Source: Burkholderiales bacterium
GTDB taxonomy: Bacteria > Pseudomonadota > Gammaproteobacteria > Burkholderiales > Burkholderiaceae_C
Reading direction: 5' to 3'
Assembly: GCA_011391855.1 (NCBI GenBank)
Contig: JAABPT010000005.1
Coordinates: 1-10,016 of the forward strand
DNA length: 10,016 nucleotides
Shown: one piece after another, positions 1 through 5,206 of the stretch
Numbering within the stretch: position 1 is the first letter of the stretch
Layout: each line of letters opens with the position of its first letter
Notes under the pieces: generated by a model
What the model saw: only the letters and a program-made list of their open reading frames with translations
Told to the model about the DNA's origin: nothing
Database searches by the model: none
Program-made: the position numbers and the translations under genes

Positions 1-42
1 GAAGCCACCGTGGCGGTGGTGTCGGCCATCGTCAATAGCTGA
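1..42 (+). CDS. C-terminal end of an unidentified protein (partial)
   Basis: The first 42 bases read as 13 open codons (EATVAVVSAIVNS) followed by TGA at 40-42. This could be the tail of a + strand gene that begins before the window. The short hydrophobic stretch gives no family. Its stop lies inside the last codons of the PEP-CTERM gene on the other strand, so the two would converge with an 11-base overlap. The reading rests only on an open frame that ends near where the opposite gene ends, so it is weak. The neighbouring sequence would settle it. Confidence 0.3.
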   Translation, partial: EATVAVVSAIVNS

Positions 43-346
43 TCGCGAGCTGATCGCGCACTGGCACCGAACGGCGCCGTGCGGCGCAGGTCAGCGCGGG
101 CAGGCCCAGCAGCCACAGGGCCCAGGTGCCGGGCTCGGGGACCACCGCAACCGGGCCCAGTGGCGATTCCACCGGGGCCGGGCGGTACGGGCCCAACGGT
201 CCTTCGGGCGGCGGCGTGGGGTCTGTGCCGCCGCCATTCGGCGGCGCCGGGTCGATGAAGGGCAGGCCACCCCCGCCCGAGCCTCGGGAGCCGTCGCCGG
301 TGTCGATGGACAGGGGGCCGGAACCCCCAGTGGGGCCGAAGTACAC
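32..346 (-). CDS. Small PEP-CTERM sorting-domain protein, apparently lacking a signal peptide
   Basis: The 104-residue frame ends in a PEP-CTERM tail: VPEP at residues 69-72, a hydrophobic segment at about 74-88 (TWALWLLGLPALTCA) and an arginine cluster at 90-92. In this family the tail is recognised by exosortase (EpsH/XrtA) in the inner membrane, which processes the protein for export to the cell surface or extracellular matrix. The rest is low-complexity Gly/Pro/Asp sequence with no fold I can name. Family members usually begin with a Sec signal peptide, and none is visible here. The start used is GTG at 346; the frame stays open upstream to a TAG near 439 but offers neither an ATG nor a hydrophobic leader. 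Twelve residues follow the arginines, which is longer than usual, and a tandem 11-bp duplication lies in their codons. It may be a 5'-truncated remnant. No exosortase gene is in the window. The tail assignment is fairly secure; an intact, expressed gene is not. Confidence 0.5.
   Translation of the reverse strand: MYFGPTGGSGPLSIDTGDGSRGSGGGGLPFIDPAPPNGGGTDPTPPPEGPLGPYRPAPVESPLGPVAVVPEPGTWALWLLGLPALTCAARRRSVPVRDQLAISY
37..58. repeat. Perfect tandem duplication of 11 bp
   Basis: AGCTGATCGCG occurs at 37-47 and again at 48-58 with no mismatch. Because 11 is not a multiple of three, the duplication shifts frame. It sits in the last codons of the PEP-CTERM gene and just after the stop of the converging partial gene, so it could have created the present C-terminal tail. 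Confidence 0.8.
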
Positions 347-504
347 GGCAGAGTCGCCGCCGTCGGTGCCGGGCAGCGGTGACGGGGCGTGCGGCCGGTT
401 GCGCCCGAATATCCGTATCTCCCCTGACAGAAAATTCTAGGTGTGCGACTTGAGGGATGCCTCCGCCCGCGGCATGGGAGCGCGGCGTGCGTCACGGTGC
501 AAAG

Positions 505-1539
505 TCACGCCGCCAGTGAAACCGGCTTGCCTGTGGCACCCAGGCCACGCGTGGCCGCCATCAGTCGCACCAGGCCGAACAGCGCGTCGACGTTCGGCGT
601 GGCGATGCCGATATGGGCCCCGATCTCGCGCACCGCGCCCAGCAGGGCGTCGATCTCCAGTGGCCGGCCGGCTTGCAGGTCCTGCAGCATCGACGTCTTG
701 AAGGCGCCGAGCTTGCGCGTCACGTCGTGGCGTTCCTCGGGCCGCTGCTCGATGGGGATGCCGAAGGCCGCGCCAATGGCTTGCGCTTCCAGCATCACGG
801 CGCTGCAGAAGTTGCGCACCAGCGGATCGTCGAGGATGCGGTCGCAGGTGGCGCCGGTAAGCGCCGAGATCGGGTTCATGGTCATGTTGCCCCAGAGCTT
901 GAACCAGACCTCGCGCTGGATGCGTTCGGACAGCGTGACTGCAAAGCCGGCGCTCGACAGCAGCGCGGCCACGGTCTGGAGGCGGCCGTCGCTGCCTCCC
1001 GTTCCGGGGTCTGCGCGGCCGAGGATCAGCCCCTGGCCGTTGACATGGCGCACCTGGCCGGGCGCGACCGCGGCGCTGGACAGGTGCACCACGCAGCCGA
1101 TCACGCGTTCGGCCGGGATCAGCGCCCGCACCACGCCACCGGCGTCCACCGAGTCCAGCACCAGACCCTGGCAGCGGCCGGGCAGGCGCTCGAAGAACCA
1201 CCAGGGCACACCGTTCATGGCTGCCAGCACCTGCGTGCGCGGGCCGCACAGTGCCGCCACGGCGGGCGCCGCGGCGGCCAGCGCCGGGGCCTTGACGGCC
1301 AGGATGACGAGGTCCTGCGGGCCGAGCGCAGCGGCGTCTTCGCTGGCCTGCAGCGGCACGCCAACCGAGCCTTCTGCACCTTCCAGGCGCAGCCCGTGCC
1401 GGCGCACGGCGGCCAGTGTTTCGCCACGCGCCAGCGCCGACAGTTGCAGCGTGGCCGCCGCCGCGGCCGGCAGCCGTGTGCCCAGCCAGCCGGCGAACAG
1501 CCCACCGATGGCGCCGAGACCGACGATGCAGACTTTCAT
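505..1539 (-). CDS. panE: Ketopantoate reductase family oxidoreductase (2-dehydropantoate 2-reductase, PanE/ApbA type)
   Basis: The 344-residue product matches the ApbA/PanE family, whose best-known member makes pantoate from ketopantoate with NADPH in cytoplasmic pantothenate/CoA synthesis. The N-terminal Rossmann fold opens with GLGAIGG at residues 7-13. AVKAP (K83) and AMNG (N109) mark the usual cofactor and substrate positions. The C-terminal helical domain carries K214-LWGN-MTMN, giving the catalytic lysine K214 with N218 and N222, and E295 in GRPLEID fits the conserved substrate-binding glutamate. It is somewhat longer than E. coli PanE (about 303 residues). The ATG at 1539 is chosen because it starts the Rossmann strand and has GAGAGG seven bases upstream; the longer open frame runs into the preceding gene. 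It lies 19 bases after the DUF1415 gene and is probably cotranscribed with it. Family paralogues reduce other 2-oxo acids and no pan genes are adjacent, so the symbol is provisional. Confidence 0.85.
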   Translation of the reverse strand: MKVCIVGLGAIGGLFAGWLGTRLPAAAAATLQLSALARGETLAAVRRHGLRLEGAEGSVGVPLQASEDAAALGPQDLVILAVKAPALAAAAPAVAALCGPRTQVLAAMNGVPWWFFERLPGRCQGLVLDSVDAGGVVRALIPAERVIGCVVHLSSAAVAPGQVRHVNGQGLILGRADPGTGGSDGRLQTVAALLSSAGFAVTLSERIQREVWFKLWGNMTMNPISALTGATCDRILDDPLVRNFCSAVMLEAQAIGAAFGIPIEQRPEERHDVTRKLGAFKTSMLQDLQAGRPLEIDALLGAVREIGAHIGIATPNVDALFGLVRLMAATRGLGATGKPVSLAA

Positions 1540-1558
1540 GTCATGGCCTCTCAGCCCC

Positions 1559-2089
1559 TCAGGGCTCGAACAGGGCCCGCCAGCCGGCGTGCCCGAGCCG
1601 CTGCAGGGTTTCGACATTGCGTTCGTAGATGCTGGCGGCGTCGGGCACCGAGGCCACGGCGCGCTCGATGCTGGCTTCGCGCAGCAGGTGCAGCGTGGGG
1701 TGGGGCGAGCGGTTGGTGTGGTTGCCGATGTCGCCGGGCGCGCTGTCGGCGAACTGGTACTGCGGGTGGAAGCTGGCCACCTGCAGCGTGCCGTCGAGCC
1801 CGAGTTCGACCAGGGCCGCATCGGCCACGTCGAGAAAGTCGTTGAAGTCCAGGAAGTCGGTCAGCACCTGCGGATGCACGAGCAGCGTGGTGTCCACGGC
1901 CTGCGGATCGGCAGCGGCCAGGAAATGCAATTCCCGCACCAGGTCGGCCAGCAGCGCGCCGGAGTCGCGGGCTTCGCTGAGCACCCAGCGGATCTGGCCC
2001 TTGCCGTGCACGGACTTGGCAAAGGGGCACAGGTTGAGGCCGATGACGGCGGCCTCGAGCCAGTGGCGGGTTTCTTCGATCGGATTCAT
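1559..2089 (-). CDS. DUF1415 family protein
   Basis: The 176-residue soluble protein matches DUF1415, a family of unknown function common in beta- and gammaproteobacteria. The hallmark is near the N terminus: LNLCPFAK at residues 18-25, with a cysteine and proline in a conserved loop. Further conserved-looking stretches are FHPQYQFAD at about 107-115 and NRSPHPTLHLLRE at about 126-138. It has no signal peptide or membrane segment. The ATG at 2089 is chosen because the protein begins as family members do (MNPIEETRHWLE). A longer in-frame start at 2188 would reach into the divergent hydrolase gene and adds sequence unlike the family. No clear Shine-Dalgarno is visible. It is the first gene of a likely two-gene unit with the PanE-like enzyme. 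The cysteine and histidines could bind a metal or act in redox chemistry, but that is a guess. Confidence 0.88.
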   Translation of the reverse strand: MNPIEETRHWLEAAVIGLNLCPFAKSVHGKGQIRWVLSEARDSGALLADLVRELHFLAAADPQAVDTTLLVHPQVLTDFLDFNDFLDVADAALVELGLDGTLQVASFHPQYQFADSAPGDIGNHTNRSPHPTLHLLREASIERAVASVPDAASIYERNVETLQRLGHAGWRALFEP

Positions 2090-2101
2090 GGCTGGGCCCG
2101 A

Positions 2102-2129
2102 TTGTCCTGCAGAGCCCTTGCGACAGAAT
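2102..2129 (+). promoter_or_regulatory. Candidate sigma70-like promoter for the dienelactone hydrolase gene
   Basis: TTGTCC at 2102-2107 and CAGAAT at 2124-2129 are 16 bases apart, each matching four of six consensus bases. They lie in the 82-bp gap between two divergent genes and would start transcription near 2136, about 36 bases before the ATG. The match is modest and unsupported by other signals. Confidence 0.3.
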
Positions 2130-2171
2130 GCGTGCTTCTTCCTCGTCCACCACCAGATACAGGAGACCTCC

Positions 2172-2870
2172 ATGGGCCAGACCGTCACCTTCCAACGCCC
2201 CGATGGGCAAAGCGTTCAGGGTTATCTCGCCGAGCCGGCCGCGCCGCAGGGCGCTCCGGGCGTGGTGGTGATCCAGGAATGGTGGGGACTGAACGACCAG
2301 ATCCGCGGCGTGGCCGACCGCTATGCGCAGCAGGGCTTTCGCGCGCTGGTGCCCGACCTCTACCGCGGCAAGAGCACGGTGGAAGCGGCCGAGGCCGAAC
2401 ACCTGATGACGAACCTGAACTTCGGCGACGCCGCCGGCCAGGACGTGCGCGGCGCGGTGCAGTTCCTGAAGACTGGCGGCAGCGCCAAGGTCGGCGTCAC
2501 GGGCTTTTGCATGGGCGGCGCGCTCACGCTGCTGGCGGCCGTGCATGTGCCGGAGGTGGACGCCGCCGTCGTCTTCTACGGCTATCCGCCGCTGGAGTAC
2601 GTGGACGCGGGCAAGATCAAGTCGCCGCTGATGGGCCACTGGGCACTGCAGGACGTGCCGTTCCCGATTGCGGGTGTCGACGCGCTGGAAGGCAGGCTGC
2701 AGGCCGCCAAGGTGGCCTACGAATTCCACCGCTACGACGCCCAGCACGCCTTCTTCAACGAGACGCAGGTGGGCGCGAAGAAGCTGCTGCCGGTGGTCGA
2801 ATACGAACCCGCGGCGGCCCAGCTGGCCTGGCAGCGCACGCTGGGCTTCTTCGAGCACCACCTGCGCTGA
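2172..2870 (+). CDS. Dienelactone hydrolase family protein
   Basis: The 232-residue alpha/beta hydrolase matches the dienelactone hydrolase family, cytoplasmic cysteine hydrolases whose type enzyme opens dienelactones in chloroaromatic degradation. The family signs are complete: E36 in QEWWG, the nucleophile elbow GFCMGG with C113, D161 in ALQDVPFP, and H192 in DAQHAFF, giving a Cys-Asp-His triad plus the activating glutamate at the position seen in the classical enzyme. Length and lack of a signal peptide are typical. The ATG at 2172 has AGGAG six bases upstream (2161-2165), which fixes the start well. It is transcribed alone, away from the DUF1415 unit. No catechol or chlorocatechol genes are nearby, so this is probably a general carboxylesterase-like housekeeping member rather than a catabolic-operon enzyme; the true substrate cannot be read from sequence. 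Confidence 0.93.
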   Translation: MGQTVTFQRPDGQSVQGYLAEPAAPQGAPGVVVIQEWWGLNDQIRGVADRYAQQGFRALVPDLYRGKSTVEAAEAEHLMTNLNFGDAAGQDVRGAVQFLKTGGSAKVGVTGFCMGGALTLLAAVHVPEVDAAVVFYGYPPLEYVDAGKIKSPLMGHWALQDVPFPIAGVDALEGRLQAAKVAYEFHRYDAQHAFFNETQVGAKKLLPVVEYEPAAAQLAWQRTLGFFEHHLR

Positions 2871-2978
2871 ACGAGGCGGCCGCGGCGCGGCGCCTGCGGC
2901 GCCTGCGCGCGTCGCGCGCGTTGAGCGAAATTCGCATCGGTTCCCCACGCCGCGTCTTCCCTGCCCAGCCCCGGCGCG
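2871..2978. other. Convergent intergenic gap with GC-rich hairpins
   Basis: This 108-base gap separates two genes that end towards each other. It holds GGCGCC-TGC-GGCGCC at 2889-2903, then CGCGCG-TCG-CGCGCG at 2906-2920 followed only by TT, and an 11-base palindrome GCGAAATTCGC at 2925-2935. The two stems could form hairpins that help stop transcription, but neither has the run of T expected of an intrinsic terminator. No coding signal is seen. Confidence 0.4.
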
Positions 2979-5033
2979 TCAGGATTCGAGCCGGTGCAGG
3001 CGCGCCCACATCTGTGGCTCGGCGCTGCCCTTCTTGCTGATGTCGAAGAGCTCGCCGCCGCCGGGCGCTTGCAGCGGGGTCATGCGCCACAGCGAAGGGC
3101 GCTGCAGGAACTGCTGGCGGAATTCCTCGGTGGCCCAGATCTGACCCGGTTCGACGACCGGCTCCACGCGCGACGCGCACAGGATGGCGGCGCCGCCGAC
3201 GACCACCCTGCGCAGGTCCAGGTCGCGCTCGCGCGTCCGCACCTCGCCATGGTGCAAGGCGATGCGCAGGCGCGGCTGCCCGGGGGCGCTGTACACGTCG
3301 TCCATCAGGTGGCGTGCCGTCTGCACCAGCGCCACCGGGTCGTCGCTGGCAATCAGTACCGCGTCGCCGGCGCTGGTCTCGCTGACGGCATCCGGCGGCG
3401 CCCAGCGCTGCACGGCGTCGGCCAGCGCCTTGCGCACCGGGGCGTCGGCGCCCGTGCTCATGAGGCCGCCGAAGGCATGCACGTCGGCCTTCAGCACGCA
3501 CAACGAGGACACGCTGGCCGAGCGCTCGGTGCCGGCCGGCGACTTCCAGGGCCGGTCGTAGCCGACGACATTCAGGCGGTCGATGCGCTGCAGGAATTCC
3601 GGGTTCAGTCGCCCGATCACACCCCCGAGCACCGGGTGCAGCAGGTAGTGGGTCGCCCGCGGCAGCACGCCGTTGGGTTCCCACGTGGCGTCGCCGGGGC
3701 GCAGGAAGCGTTGCCGCCATTCGCCGCGCACGATGTCGTGCTGCACGTAGCCGAGCAGGCCCACGCGGTACAGCGCCCGAAGGGCTGGTTCGCAACCATT
3801 GAGCTGCTGGCCACCTGGCGCGCCGTCTTCACACAGGCCCTCGACCTCGGCGCGCGTGAGGATCGGCCCGGGCAGGCGCTGGAACAGCCGCTCGAGTTCC
3901 AGCTCACCGGTGTAGGGCGCGATCTCGGCCAGGTATTCGTGCGCGATCTCGGTCGCCGCCTGGTGCACCGCTTCCATCATGCGGTGCTCGTTGCGGCGTT
4001 CGTCGGGCCGCAGCGCCACCAGCCGGTCGCCGATGGTCATGAGGTCGCGCGGGCGCAGCAGCGTGTGGCGGCAGACATAGCCGAAGACGTCTTCTTCCTC
4101 GCGCGTGTAGGTGTCGGTGACGCTGGTGCGGCCCAGGAAGGCCTCCAGCGGCCGCGTGCGCTCGCGCCCGGGCAGCACCATGCGGTCGGGCTTCACGAGC
4201 CGGATGTTGTTGACGAAGATCTCGCGCAGGCTTTCCGGCGAATAGGCGATGTCGACCGCGCTGCCGCGGTACTGCTGGACCATGGCCGTGCGCTGCGGCA
4301 GCCGGGCATAGGCCTCCTTGCGGATGGCTGCGAAGACCTTCAGCCGGTGGTTGATGCGGCGCAGCTGGTAGGCCACCTCCACCAGGCCCAGCTGCGAGTA
4401 GTACCAGACGTCGGGCGAGAGCTCGCCGGTGACGCTGGGGTTGGTGGGCACCTCCTCGACGTGCTTGTTGAAATATTCGTCGATGCCGTCGACGAAGATC
4501 GTCAGCGGCGTCTTCAGCATGCGCAGCCGCGGCACCAGGTGGCCGTCGGTGTCGGTGGCGCAGCGCTGCAGCTCGCTGGGCGTGAAGTCGAGCAGGCGCA
4601 CGAAGTGGTCGATCACGCTGTGCAACTGCCGGTCGGCGACCAGCGACGCGAGCCGGGCGTTCACCTTCAGGCCCTCGGTCGCGCCGGTGTGCTTGAGCGC
4701 GGCCAGTGCCACCGCGGCGAGCCAGACCTTGGCCCACGGCAGCGGCGACGCCGAGAAGAAGGCGATGGCCTCGCGGCTGAAGATCTTGTCGCCGATCGGC
4801 TTGTCGAGCAGGTTGCCGCTGGGCAGGCAGACCGACTGGCCGGCGCGCTGGTAGAGGATGCGCTTGGCCTTCAGCAGCAGCGTCTTGCCGAAGCCCTTGG
4901 TGCCGATGACGATGAACTTGTCTTCGCGGTCGGGTGCCAGAAAGGCCTCGATCTCGGGCGTGCGGTGAAGCAAGGACTCGTCGAAGTCCTCGGCGACACG
5001 GATGTCGTCGGCGTCCACCGTCCATGCGCGCAT
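2979..5033 (-). CDS. P-loop ATPase with C-terminal class III nucleotide-cyclase-like domain
   Basis: This 684-residue cytoplasmic protein has two parts. The N-terminal part is a P-loop ATPase: Walker A GTKGFGKT at 44-51, Walker B LTIFVDGIDE at 177-186, and a sensor-like arginine in VFAAIR (R238). RPRDLM at 327-332 and a probable winged-helix region at about 375-475 recall KAP/STAND-type and Sll1717-like P-loop proteins. The C-terminal part, about 506-655, resembles a class III adenylate/guanylate cyclase domain: KADVHAF (D517), SAGDAVL (D557), LRIALHHGEV at 589-598 and CASRVEPVVEPGQIW at 619-633. Set against mammalian adenylate cyclase motifs, both metal aspartates and the arginine (R622) remain, but the purine-choosing lysine and aspartate and the catalytic asparagine appear to be T553, V611 and L618. 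Cyclase activity is therefore doubtful. The ATG at 5033 follows a purine-rich GGGGAAAAG. It stands alone, divergent from zwf. A role in sensing or signalling is inference only. Confidence 0.85.
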   Translation of the reverse strand: MRAWTVDADDIRVAEDFDESLLHRTPEIEAFLAPDREDKFIVIGTKGFGKTLLLKAKRILYQRAGQSVCLPSGNLLDKPIGDKIFSREAIAFFSASPLPWAKVWLAAVALAALKHTGATEGLKVNARLASLVADRQLHSVIDHFVRLLDFTPSELQRCATDTDGHLVPRLRMLKTPLTIFVDGIDEYFNKHVEEVPTNPSVTGELSPDVWYYSQLGLVEVAYQLRRINHRLKVFAAIRKEAYARLPQRTAMVQQYRGSAVDIAYSPESLREIFVNNIRLVKPDRMVLPGRERTRPLEAFLGRTSVTDTYTREEEDVFGYVCRHTLLRPRDLMTIGDRLVALRPDERRNEHRMMEAVHQAATEIAHEYLAEIAPYTGELELERLFQRLPGPILTRAEVEGLCEDGAPGGQQLNGCEPALRALYRVGLLGYVQHDIVRGEWRQRFLRPGDATWEPNGVLPRATHYLLHPVLGGVIGRLNPEFLQRIDRLNVVGYDRPWKSPAGTERSASVSSLCVLKADVHAFGGLMSTGADAPVRKALADAVQRWAPPDAVSETSAGDAVLIASDDPVALVQTARHLMDDVYSAPGQPRLRIALHHGEVRTRERDLDLRRVVVGGAAILCASRVEPVVEPGQIWATEEFRQQFLQRPSLWRMTPLQAPGGGELFDISKKGSAEPQMWARLHRLES

Positions 5034-5066
5034 CTTTTCCCCGCTCCCTGCTTCTGGCAGGGCCGA

Positions 5067-5096
5067 AGAATAGGCGTTGCCCGGCGGGGGTGTCCA
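5067..5096 (-). promoter_or_regulatory. Candidate sigma70-like promoter for the ATPase/cyclase-like gene
   Basis: Read on the - strand, TGGACA (5096-5091) matches five of six -35 bases and TATTCT (5072-5067) four of six -10 bases, 18 bases apart. Transcription would begin near 5060 and give a leader of about 26 bases. The position fits well, but the -10 box is ordinary. Confidence 0.4.
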
Positions 5097-5103
5097 CCTC
5101 CAT

Positions 5104-5123
5104 CGGGTGGATGCGGGTGGATG
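5104..5123. repeat. Tandem 10-bp direct repeat between divergent promoters
   Basis: CGGGTGGATG occurs at 5104-5113 and again at 5114-5123, ending two bases before the zwf -35 box (5126). GGTGGA in the first copy also pairs with TCCACC at 5093-5098. The spacing of one helical turn would suit side-by-side protein contacts, but no known motif is recognised. Confidence 0.6.
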
Positions 5124-5125
5124 CG

Positions 5126-5154
5126 TTGACCCGTCCCTGAAACTCGTGCATTAT
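5126..5154 (+). promoter_or_regulatory. Sigma70-like promoter of zwf
   Basis: TTGACC (5126-5131, five of six) and CATTAT (5149-5154, four of six) are separated by an ideal 17 bases. The predicted start of transcription is about 5160-5162, at the left edge of the HexR-type palindrome, leaving a leader of about 45 bases before the zwf ATG. Confidence 0.65.
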
Positions 5155-5160
5155 CCATCG

Positions 5161-5175
5161 TGTAATAAAATTACA
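5161..5175. promoter_or_regulatory. HexR operator (perfect 15-bp palindrome) upstream of zwf
   Basis: TGTAATAAAATTACA consists of TGTAAT, three A residues and ATTACA, which are exact inverted copies. As recalled from published work, the HexR consensus in proteobacteria is close to TGTARTwwwAYTACA, and this site fits it at every position. It covers the predicted transcription start just after the -10 box, where a bound repressor would block RNA polymerase. The gene for an RpiR/HexR-like regulator is the second gene of the same unit. HexR is known to release DNA when it binds 2-keto-3-deoxy-6-phosphogluconate, an Entner-Doudoroff intermediate. The A/T-rich site stands out sharply in this GC-rich sequence. 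Confidence 0.85.
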
Positions 5176-5206
5176 CGCCCTCAGCCGACGCTGCGGCCAC
5201 TGCGAC

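Noticed and set aside
1540..1821. A longer N terminus for the PanE-like protein
   Set aside because: The extra stretch is the DUF1415 gene read in another frame; the Rossmann fold begins right at the ATG at 1539 with a good ribosome binding site.
2090..2188. A longer N terminus for the DUF1415 protein starting at 2188
   Set aside because: It would overlap the divergent hydrolase start and adds residues unlike the family; MNPIEETRHWLE at 2089 fits family starts.
443..3040. An 865-codon open frame on the + strand spanning three genes
   Set aside because: It is antisense to the PanE-like and DUF1415 genes and out of frame with the hydrolase; it shows only low-complexity Arg/Ala/Ser sequence.
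2994..5129. A 711-codon open frame on the + strand, fully antisense to the ATPase/cyclase-like gene
   Set aside because: It is rich in Ala, Arg, His, Gln and Val with no recognisable domain, as expected when a GC-rich gene is read from its other strand. The - strand protein has clear motifs.
5149..5166. GATAAT on the - strand (about 5156-5151) as a -10 box for the ATPase gene
   Set aside because: No acceptable -35 hexamer lies 16-18 bases upstream; the TGGACA/TATTCT pair nearer the gene is better.
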